Of a stretch of DNA of 64,000 nt, positions 57,322 through 64,000 are shown piece by piece (within the stretch, counting starts at the first letter, position 1; every line of letters begins with the position of its first letter). The stretch lies in assembly GCF_046250185.1 (NCBI RefSeq), contig NZ_CP176469.1. One strand, 5' to 3'. The DNA comes from Litorimonas sp046250185. Lineage in GTDB: Bacteria; Pseudomonadota; Alphaproteobacteria; Caulobacterales; Maricaulaceae. The notes beneath the pieces are model-generated. The model was not told the origin of the DNA and searched no databases. It was given only the letters and a program-made list of their open reading frames with translations. The position numbers were made by a program, and so were the translations under genes.

Positions 57322-59373
57322 TCACCCAATGAGTTGCAACCATTCATCCTCGGTCAGAGTTTTCACGCCAAGCTCTGTCGCCTTTTTCAGCTTCGACCCC
57401 GCCCCTGGCCCCGCCACCAAAATGTCCGTCTTCGCCGACACACTCCCAGACACTTTCGCCCCCAAAGACTGCGCCCGCGCCTTCGCCTCATCCCGAGAAA
57501 ACCGCTCAAGCTTCCCTGTAAACACGACTGTTTTGCCAGTTATGGGGCTGTTAGAGGCAGGGACCTCGGCATCTTTAACTGTGATCTGCATCAATAAACG
57601 CACGACGATCGCGCGATTATTCTCCGACCCAAAAAATCCAAGCAACGCATCGACTTGGCCAGGCCCGACACCGTCAATGCTCATCAATTCGGCGTAGGCA
57701 TCGGTTCCAATTTTCGCGGACTCCATCGCCGCTTCAAATTTATGCCAAGTCAGGTAATGCTTTGCGATCAGGCTCGCATTACCCTGCCCGATATGTCGGA
57801 TTCCGAGCGCATAAAGGAAGCGATCGAAGTCAATCTCTCGACGCGCATTGATGGCCTCTCGTAGGTTGGTAGCTGACGTTTCGCCAAAGCCCTCTAGCTG
57901 TGCAATCGCATCAAAATTGAGGGTGAAAATATCTGCAGGCTCTTTAATCCAAGCTTTTTCGTAAAACAGCTCGATCTGTTTTGCTCCCAAGCCGTCAATA
58001 TCAAGGGCGCGGCGTGACACGAAATGCTTAAGACTTTCAATCGCTTGGGCGGGACAACTCAGGCCATTGGTACAACGGCGCACAACATCGACACGGCCTG
58101 TTTTCTCGTCCACATCCCGCACCGCCTCCGCGCCGCAGACGGGGCATTCATGTGGGAGGTGGTAGTCACTGGTGCGGCCGCTCGTATCGCCGACTACGCG
58201 AAGGACTTGCGGGATCACGTCGCCTGCGCGTTGGATTTCCACGCTATCGCCCACGCGCACTTTCAGTCGGTTTATCTCGTCTTCATTGTGGAGCGTAGCG
58301 TTAGAGACGACAACACCGCCCACCGTGATCGGAGTCAGGCGCGCGACAGGGGTCAACGCGCCCGTTCGGCCGACCTGCACATCGATCGCCTCTAGTGTGG
58401 TTATCGCTTTTTCGGCGGGGAATTTATGTGCAATCGCCCAGCGTGGCGCGCGCGAGACGAAGCCAAGGCGCGCCTGCAGTTCCAGATCGTTGACTTTATA
58501 CACCACCCCGTCAATGTCGTAGCCAAGCGCCGCGCGTTTCGCCTCAATTTCGTGATAATGCGCGATCATCTGGGCGGGCGTTGCGTGACATTTCATTTCT
58601 GCATTTGTCGCGAAACCCCAATCAGAAAACCGCTCGACAGCTCCCATTTGCGTATCGCTGATGTCGGCTGAAACCTCGCCCCATGTATAGGCGAAAAACT
58701 TGAGCGGGCGGCTGGCAGTGACGTTGGGGTCAATCTGGCGCAGACTGCCCGCCGCTGCGTTGCGAGGGTTTTTATAGGCGTCTTTGCCGGCCGCGAGTTG
58801 GGCCTCGTTCATTGTATCAAAATCGGCATGGTCGATATAGACCTCCCCGCGGACTTCCAACACATCTGGCCAGCCAGAACCTGTGAGCGTTTTGGGGATG
58901 TTGTCTACAGTGCGCAGATTGGCCGTCACGTCCTCGCCGACCTTCCCGTCCCCACGCGTCGCCCCGCTGACCAGTTGACCATTCACGTAGCGCAGCGCCG
59001 CCGACAGACCGTCGATCTTAGGCTCCGCCGTAAAGGCCATAGGCGCATCATCTGGCAAGTTGAGAAATCGTCTGACCCGCGCGACAAACTCTACCACATC
59101 GTCATCTGTAAATGCGTTATCGAGGGAGAGCATGGCAACCGTGTGCGCGATTTTGCCAAATTTGCCAGAGGGCTTGGCACCAACAGATTGTGTTGGGCTG
59201 TCTTTAGACATGAGGTGCGGGTGAGCCGCTTCCAACTCACGTAATTCAGTCCTCAACGCATCATATTCTGCGTCTGATAAGGCTGGATTATCGTCTTGAT
59301 AATAGAGCGCATCGGCGGACCTGATCTCTTGAATGAGGTATTTCAGACGCTTTTTAATATCTGCGTCACTCAC
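57322..59373 (-). CDS. ligA: NAD-dependent DNA ligase LigA
   Basis: Essential replicative ligase. Catalytic lysine K119 in AEPKIDGLSAAL; domain Ia and adenylation domain (about 1-320), OB fold (about 325-405), a four-Cys zinc finger from CPVCGAE near 412 to LSCPAQ, helix-hairpin-helix repeats (about 450-600) and a C-terminal BRCT domain (about 605-683; GKTVVFTGKLERFSRDEAKARAQSLGAKVSGSVSAKTDILVAGPGAGSKL). Length 683 is typical. Overlaps recN by an ATGA. Confidence 0.98.
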   Translation of the reverse strand: MSDADIKKRLKYLIQEIRSADALYYQDDNPALSDAEYDALRTELRELEAAHPHLMSKDSPTQSVGAKPSGKFGKIAHTVAMLSLDNAFTDDDVVEFVARVRRFLNLPDDAPMAFTAEPKIDGLSAALRYVNGQLVSGATRGDGKVGEDVTANLRTVDNIPKTLTGSGWPDVLEVRGEVYIDHADFDTMNEAQLAAGKDAYKNPRNAAAGSLRQIDPNVTASRPLKFFAYTWGEVSADISDTQMGAVERFSDWGFATNAEMKCHATPAQMIAHYHEIEAKRAALGYDIDGVVYKVNDLELQARLGFVSRAPRWAIAHKFPAEKAITTLEAIDVQVGRTGALTPVARLTPITVGGVVVSNATLHNEDEINRLKVRVGDSVEIQRAGDVIPQVLRVVGDTSGRTSDYHLPHECPVCGAEAVRDVDEKTGRVDVVRRCTNGLSCPAQAIESLKHFVSRRALDIDGLGAKQIELFYEKAWIKEPADIFTLNFDAIAQLEGFGETSATNLREAINARREIDFDRFLYALGIRHIGQGNASLIAKHYLTWHKFEAAMESAKIGTDAYAELMSIDGVGPGQVDALLGFFGSENNRAIVVRLLMQITVKDAEVPASNSPITGKTVVFTGKLERFSRDEAKARAQSLGAKVSGSVSAKTDILVAGPGAGSKLKKATELGVKTLTEDEWLQLIG

Positions 59374-61046
59374 GACGCCATCAACTGACGTGCAGCCGCC
59401 CTCGCCTCAGATGTGATAGTTTCGCCCGCCAACATACGAGCGATTTCCTCCTCGCGCGCATCGGCGGCGATGGCGTGGACGTGGGTTGTTGTTGTCTCGC
59501 CTGTGGAGCTTTTCTCGATCCGAAATTGGTGATGGGCGCTGGCGGCGACTTGCGGGCTGTGCGTCACCACGAAGACCTGCGCCGCATCCGCGAGGCGGGC
59601 CAAGCGCTTGCCAACCGCATCCGCAACGGCACCGCCGACACCTTGATCGACCTCATCAAAAACCATGACGGCTTGGTTTTGTGCCGCTAGCGCGACCTTA
59701 ATCGCTAGAGCAAAACGCGCTAATTCTCCGCCAGACGCTATTTTTTCTAGTGGACCAAGCGGCGTGCCGGGGTTGGTCGAAACCTTGAACCGCACATCGT
59801 CTACCCCGCGATAGCTTTCTGGTGACGGGCTAATATCTGTGACGAATTGTGCGCGTTCCATTTTTAGCGGGGGCAGTTCTTTCGCCGTCGATGCGTCCAG
59901 AGTCTTCGCCGCTTTTTGGCGAGCTTTGGTCAAAGCACTCGCGGATTTATCATAAGCAAGCTTTGCAACCTCAGCCCTTTTGCGGGTTACGGAAATATCC
60001 ATTTCGACAGTCTCAATCGCAGCGATCTCTGCTGCAAAACTTGCCCGTCGCTCGATCAACGTCGCGACATCGCAGTCATATTTCCGCGCTGCAGCCTTCA
60101 GTGCAAAGAGCCGCTTCTCCGTCTCGTCTAAGCGTCCCGGTTCCACATCAAAAGTCTGTGCCGCTTTGTCGACCGCGTCTCGCGCCTCTTGCGTCTCGAG
60201 TAAAGCCCGCTCCAGTGCCTCAGCAGCAGAGGTCAAGGATTTGCTAGCGGCCGCATCACCTTCCCCAAATTTATGACGCAGGCGTTCGATCCCCGCGAGG
60301 GCGGATGACAGACGTTGCTCGAAAGCGCCGTCCTCACCGAGCGCGTCTTGCGCAGCTTCCAACTCTGACAAAGCCCCCTCCGCGCCCTGCAGAAATTTGC
60401 GCTCCGCCGCGAGGGTTTCCTCTTCCCCTGCGCGAGGATCGAGGCGATCAAGTTCTGCAATGGCGTGTTCTAAAAACTCCCGATCCTCGGAGGCTTTGGC
60501 CTGCAAGGTCAGAAGCGCGTCTAGCTCTTTTTGAGTTGTCCGCCGCGCGGCATACGCCTCGGCACAATCTGCTAATAATTTTGTATACCCACCGAACTGG
60601 TCTAGCATATCAATATGGGTTAAGGGATCAAGCAAACCACGCCCGTCATGCTGCCCGTGAACTTCCAGCAAAGTTGCGCCGATATCTGATAGTAATTTCA
60701 CACTGACGGGACTGTCATTGATGAAGGCGCGGCTGCGCCCATCTGTGCCGACTGTACGGCGTAGGGTTAAGCCTTCCAGCGGGTCAGATTCAATGTCTTG
60801 TTCCGCTAGCTTGGCCCAAACAGGATTATGAGGCTCTAGCGTGAAAGTGGCGGAACATTGCGCTTTGTCAGTCCCGGCCCGCACCAAGCCTCGGTCAGAC
60901 CGCGCGCCTGTCGCCATGCCGAGCGCGTCAAGCAAGATCGACTTACCCGCCCCCGTCTCGCCTGTCAGGGCTGTTAGGCCTTGCGCGAATTCAAGGTCCA
61001 GTTTTTCAATCAGAACGACGTTGCGAACGGATAGCCCTATTAACAT
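59370..61046 (-). CDS. recN: DNA repair protein RecN
   Basis: SMC-like ATPase that gathers broken DNA ends. P-loop LTGETGAGKSILLDAL near residue 28, a coiled-coil middle (about 150-370) and the C-terminal ATPase half with IASGGELARFALAIKV near 435 and VFDEVDQGVGGAVADAVG near 465. Length 558 is typical. Lies between bamD (six bases away) and ligA, the usual alphaproteobacterial order. Confidence 0.97.
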   Translation of the reverse strand: MLIGLSVRNVVLIEKLDLEFAQGLTALTGETGAGKSILLDALGMATGARSDRGLVRAGTDKAQCSATFTLEPHNPVWAKLAEQDIESDPLEGLTLRRTVGTDGRSRAFINDSPVSVKLLSDIGATLLEVHGQHDGRGLLDPLTHIDMLDQFGGYTKLLADCAEAYAARRTTQKELDALLTLQAKASEDREFLEHAIAELDRLDPRAGEEETLAAERKFLQGAEGALSELEAAQDALGEDGAFEQRLSSALAGIERLRHKFGEGDAAASKSLTSAAEALERALLETQEARDAVDKAAQTFDVEPGRLDETEKRLFALKAAARKYDCDVATLIERRASFAAEIAAIETVEMDISVTRKRAEVAKLAYDKSASALTKARQKAAKTLDASTAKELPPLKMERAQFVTDISPSPESYRGVDDVRFKVSTNPGTPLGPLEKIASGGELARFALAIKVALAAQNQAVMVFDEVDQGVGGAVADAVGKRLARLADAAQVFVVTHSPQVAASAHHQFRIEKSSTGETTTTHVHAIAADAREEEIARMLAGETITSEARAAARQLMAS

Positions 61047-61052
61047 GGCGGC

Positions 61053-61925
61053 TTAAAGAATACGCTCTTTGAGGCGCGACCAATATCCGCGATCTCGCGG
61101 CTTCGCCACTTCCTCGTTCAAATCCACCCCATAATTAGACAGTAGTTTGTAGCTGTCTTCATACCATTCACTATCAGGATAGTTATAACCCAAAACGGAG
61201 CCAACAAGCTTCGCCTCGTTGATAATGCCCAGCGACACATAACTCTCGACTAAGCGGTGCAAAGCTTCTTCGGTTTGGGAGGTTGTCTCGTAGTTTTTGA
61301 TAACATTTTTAAATCTACCAATGGCCGCAAGTTGTTGATTTTCCTTGAGATAATAACGACCAATGCTCATCTCTTTACCTGCTAAATGATCGTGAGTCAG
61401 TTCGAGTTTTAGGCGAGCATCCCGCGCATAATCACTATCTGGATAGCGGCGAACCACTTGTTGCAACGCGTTTTCAGCGTTCACTGTCGTCGCTTGGTCC
61501 CGACCCACATCATAGATTTGGTCGTAATAATTAATCGCAATCAAGTAATAGGCGTATGGCGTACTGTCATTGCCGGGATGCAGACCAATAAAGCGCTGCG
61601 CAGTTGCAATGCTCTCGTCATAATCAGTCGAGCGGTAAGACGCGTATGCGCTCATCAACATAGAGCGACGCGCCCATTTAGAGAATGGATGCTGCCGTTC
61701 TACCTCTTGGAAAAATAGGTTCGCGCGTTTCCAATCGCCTTGATCCATGCGGTCAACCGCTTGATTGTAAATTAGTTCAGCGGGGCGTTCGACATAGGCC
61801 AGCTTCTCTTTTTTATCACCGCCGCCTAGAACAGAGCAGCCTGTCACGGCTACCGCAAGGCCCAGTATCGCTAAGGCACGCATGGAACGCGACATGATTT
61901 GACGCAAATTTGGCTTCGGAGACAT
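61053..61925 (-). CDS. bamD: Outer membrane assembly lipoprotein BamD
   Basis: Essential TPR lipoprotein of the BAM complex that helps insert outer-membrane proteins. The signal peptide ends in lipobox VTGC (C30). TPR-like helices follow, with RPAELIYNQAVDRMDQGDWKRANLFFQEVERQHPFSKWARRSMLMSAYASY, a classic BamD block. Length 290 is normal. Starts at 61925, 61895 or 61883 are possible; the first gives the longest n-region. Confidence 0.95.
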   Translation of the reverse strand: MSPKPNLRQIMSRSMRALAILGLAVAVTGCSVLGGGDKKEKLAYVERPAELIYNQAVDRMDQGDWKRANLFFQEVERQHPFSKWARRSMLMSAYASYRSTDYDESIATAQRFIGLHPGNDSTPYAYYLIAINYYDQIYDVGRDQATTVNAENALQQVVRRYPDSDYARDARLKLELTHDHLAGKEMSIGRYYLKENQQLAAIGRFKNVIKNYETTSQTEEALHRLVESYVSLGIINEAKLVGSVLGYNYPDSEWYEDSYKLLSNYGVDLNEEVAKPRDRGYWSRLKERIL

Positions 61926-62041
61926 AAAAAACCCGCTAGAAATCGATTCTTATGGCGCATGCCATAACTCGACAGGCTTGTAGACCAATCACAGCTAAAG
62001 GCAAAGTGAGAAAAAAGTTAGTCTGCAGGTCGAATTAACAG

Positions 62042-62977
62042 CTACTCCGCGACTTGCAGTTCGGGCGTGATGTCATGCGGCGTGTCTCCGCTTGGCATAG
62101 ACGTAAAGACCCAAGCCTCTGGATCACCGTAAAGCGCCATGAGGAGGTCATGATTTAGTCCATGCCCAGATTTTTGTGTCGTCACGCGACCTAAAATCGG
62201 TCCGCCAAGATAGAGATCCCCCAAAAGATCTAACGCCTTGTGGCGCACAAATTCATCCTCAAATCGCAAACCGCCGGGATTAAGAACATCGGCACCGTCT
62301 ACAACGACGGCATTATCATATGATCCGCCTTTTGATAGCCCTGCCGCTTGCAGAGCTGCAACTTCGTGCAAACGCGCAAATGTGCGAGCCGATGCGAGGC
62401 GATCACGAAAACCACGTACATCGGGTACAACTTCCACCTGTTGAAACCCAATGGCAGCGTCAGGAAATTCAATCGACACATCTAATTCAAGACGCTCGCA
62501 TGGTTCAATCCGGGCGAAAGCATCGCCAGAGCGGACTTCGACGGGCTTGATAACCTTAACATAGCGACGCGGTGCCTCTTGGCGCTCAACCCCGACTTGC
62601 TCAATCAATTTCAGGAAAGGCTCCGATGATCCGTCCAACGCAGGCAGTTCTCGTCCGTCAATATCGATGCGAAGATTATCAATCCCCGCAGCAGATAATG
62701 CCGCCATTAAATGCTCAATCGTTGCCACTTCAACACCCGCAGCATTGGCGAGTGTCGTGCAATTTTTAACGCCCGTTACTGCATCGGGACGTACTATGAT
62801 TTGGTTATTCCGATCTATTACATCCGTCCGCACAAAGCGCAGGCCATAGCCGATAGGCGCAGGGTGCATGACCATGCGTGTGTGGTTACCGCCATGCAGT
62901 TCAATCCCAGCGCAGACGGCTGGCGCTCTTAGCGTAGATTGTCGTTTTACATTGGCCACAATAGATTTCCTCAACAA
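62042..62977 (-). CDS. lpxC: UDP-3-O-acyl-N-acetylglucosamine deacetylase LpxC
   Basis: Zinc amidase for the first committed step of lipid A synthesis. Family motifs: GIELHGGNHTRMVMHPAPIGYGLRFVRTDV near residue 24, zinc ligand H89 in TIEHLMAAL, FVRHKALDLLGDLYLGG near 245 with further zinc ligands, and the catalytic His in KSGHGLNH near 270. Length 311 is normal. Follows ftsZ, as in many alphaproteobacteria, showing that this is a Gram-negative, lipid-A-bearing cell. Confidence 0.97.
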   Translation of the reverse strand: MLRKSIVANVKRQSTLRAPAVCAGIELHGGNHTRMVMHPAPIGYGLRFVRTDVIDRNNQIIVRPDAVTGVKNCTTLANAAGVEVATIEHLMAALSAAGIDNLRIDIDGRELPALDGSSEPFLKLIEQVGVERQEAPRRYVKVIKPVEVRSGDAFARIEPCERLELDVSIEFPDAAIGFQQVEVVPDVRGFRDRLASARTFARLHEVAALQAAGLSKGGSYDNAVVVDGADVLNPGGLRFEDEFVRHKALDLLGDLYLGGPILGRVTTQKSGHGLNHDLLMALYGDPEAWVFTSMPSGDTPHDITPELQVAE

Positions 62978-63074
62978 CTAAACTACTCATGACCTTTTGA
63001 GTTGCAAGAAACGCTCAGTGTCAGTCTGTTACACTTCCTGATGAATAGGTAATGTGGCGGACAGATGACGGTCA

Positions 63075-63108
63075 TAAAAAAGGCCCGCCTCACAAAGTGA
63101 ACGGGCCT
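63075..63108 (-). terminator. Terminator after ftsZ
   Basis: Stem AGGCCCG with CGGGCCT (63081-63087 and 63102-63108), an inner TCAC/GTGA pairing in the loop, and a TTTTTTATG tail on the minus strand. It separates ftsZ from lpxC. Confidence 0.9.
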
Positions 63109-63135
63109 AATTAATGATATAATTCAGTAATTTAT

Positions 63136-64000
63136 CTAGCGATTTTGACGTCGCAGAAAGCTTGGAATTTCGAGTTCGTCTTCCATGTCATCACCAAACA
63201 AATCACCAGAGGCGACCTGCTTTTGCTGCGTACGGGCGACCTGCGGTGCGGGTGCAGGCTTGGCCTTACGACGACCAAAGAAACCGAACGGATTGCGCGC
63301 AGCAGGTTCTTTCGCTGGCTCTGGAATAGCGGGCGCAGGTGCGGGAGCCGGAGCAGAACGCGCTTCGGGTTGCGGCGCTTGCGTTTGTTGCGGCGCTTGC
63401 ACTTGCGGCGGGTAAGGCTTCGGCGCAACATAAGGCGGAGGCGTTTGCACAACAGGCGGAGCGTTCATCGCAACAGGCTCAGCCTCTTGCTCAAATTCGT
63501 AGGCATCGAATGCGGCGCGCGCTTCGGCTTCCGCGCGTTGCGCCGCCTCGGCAGCCCGCTCATGCACGCCAAGTTCAACGACGTTTTCAGAGGCCGTTGT
63601 CTGCGAAAACGGCTGCGGCTTAATTTCAGCGCGGACAGCCGCATCAACGCCTGTCGCGACAACTGACACGCGAATGATTCCATCTAAGTCATTATCCAGC
63701 GCGGAGCCAACAATGATATTGGCGTCTTCGTCGACTTGTGAGCGTATTAGGCTCGCGGCTTCGTCAACTTCGTAAAGTGTCAGGTCGCGACCGCCTGTGA
63801 TATTGATCAAAACGCCCTTGGCCCCCTTGAGAGATACATCGTCCAGCAATGGGTTATTAATAGCGGCTTCGGCAGCTTCAACAGCGCGGCGTTCGCCAGT
63901 GGCTTCGCCCGTACCCATCATTGCTTTGCCCATTTCGTCCATCACAGTGCGGACGTCATTAAAATCAAGATTGATCAAACCAGGCACGACCATCAAATCT
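63136..64000 (-). CDS. ftsZ: Cell division GTPase FtsZ, C-terminal part
   Basis: Tubulin homologue that forms the division ring. The visible 288 residues begin within the tubulin-like domain (PGLINLDFNDVRTVM, GKAMMGTGEATGERRAVEAAEAAINNPLL, DANIIVGSALDNDLDGIIRVSVVATGV), then a long Pro/Ala/Gln-rich linker of alphaproteobacterial type (about 110 residues) and the conserved C-terminal peptide ELEIPSFLRRQNR that binds FtsA and ZipA-like anchors. The N-terminal GTP-binding half lies beyond the right edge. Confidence 0.97.
   Translation of the reverse strand, partial: DLMVVPGLINLDFNDVRTVMDEMGKAMMGTGEATGERRAVEAAEAAINNPLLDDVSLKGAKGVLINITGGRDLTLYEVDEAASLIRSQVDEDANIIVGSALDNDLDGIIRVSVVATGVDAAVRAEIKPQPFSQTTASENVVELGVHERAAEAAQRAEAEARAAFDAYEFEQEAEPVAMNAPPVVQTPPPYVAPKPYPPQVQAPQQTQAPQPEARSAPAPAPAPAIPEPAKEPAARNPFGFFGRRKAKPAPAPQVARTQQKQVASGDLFGDDMEDELEIPSFLRRQNR

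Overview
The window reads as one continuous stretch of an alphaproteobacterial chromosome, densely packed and mostly housekeeping. Four things point to the alphaproteobacteria: a circularly permuted (two-piece) tmRNA gene at 42374-42710, an alpha-type SspB adaptor, the order ftsZ-lpxC-bamD-recN-ligA, and small families typical of the class (DUF2853, DUF4169, RHH_4-type ribbon-helix-helix, DUF2065 with hflC/hflK). Moderate GC, and an N-acetylglutamate synthase of the kinase-fused type known from Maricaulis and Xanthomonas, suggest a Maricaulales/Hyphomonadaceae-like marine bacterium; that placement is inference.

Layout. 0-5.7 kb (minus strand): TauE/SafE permease (cut by the left edge), dusA, the CoA-transferase pair scoB/scoA, moaA, bmt, mobA. 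5.8-6.7 kb: tRNA-Asp, two related small membrane proteins, tRNA-Val. 6.7-13 kb (minus): the protein quality-control block lon, clpX, clpP, tig. 13.2-18.4 kb: a DedA-like protein, a four-gene MCE/Mla-type lipid transporter (STAS-permease, ATPase, MCE protein, lipoprotein), and an L-Ala-D/L-Glu epimerase-like racemase. 18.4-21.6 kb: an unknown lipoprotein, a sodium:neurotransmitter-type symporter, and an orphan receiver-Hpt protein. 21.6-27.1 kb (minus): the rod-shape operon mreB-mreC-mreD-mrdA-rodA. 27.2-35.4 kb: a VTT-domain protein, miaA, serB, DUF2805, DegP-type protease, DUF2065-hflC-hflK, folA, a VUT-family transporter and a YjdM-like zinc ribbon. 35.8-41.8 kb: M20 amidohydrolase, thyA, TM2 protein, then M14 carboxypeptidase / N-acetylglutamate synthase with a degenerate kinase domain / argE. 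42-45.7 kb: DUF2853, ssrA (tmRNA), an AT-rich patch with two orphans, a cytochrome P450, sspB. 45.7-56.5 kb: fumC-DUF4169-RHH, thioesterase, UvrD helicase, a hydrolase-like lipoprotein, prmA, a 52-residue basic small protein, aminopeptidase P, ABM protein. 56.5-64 kb (minus): lipoprotein, ligA, recN, bamD, lpxC, ftsZ (cut by the right edge).

The genes fit together in a few systems. Trans-translation and its proteolytic disposal are nearly complete here: tmRNA encodes the tag ANDNNYEEFALAA, SspB delivers tagged chains, ClpXP degrades them, and Lon and trigger factor sit beside clpXP with candidate heat-shock promoters. The rod complex and the divisome/envelope set (ftsZ, lpxC, bamD) cover growth. 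HflK/HflC and the DegP-type protease cover membrane and periplasmic quality control, and folA with thyA supply dTMP.

I found no phage, insertion sequence, CRISPR array, toxin-antitoxin pair or recognisable defence island. The most promising items for new biology are the 52-aa protein at 54002-54160, the pseudokinase N-acetylglutamate synthase operon, the hydrolase-like lipoprotein translationally coupled between uvrD and prmA, and the tandem pair of small membrane proteins next to tRNA-Asp. None of these proves a novel system.
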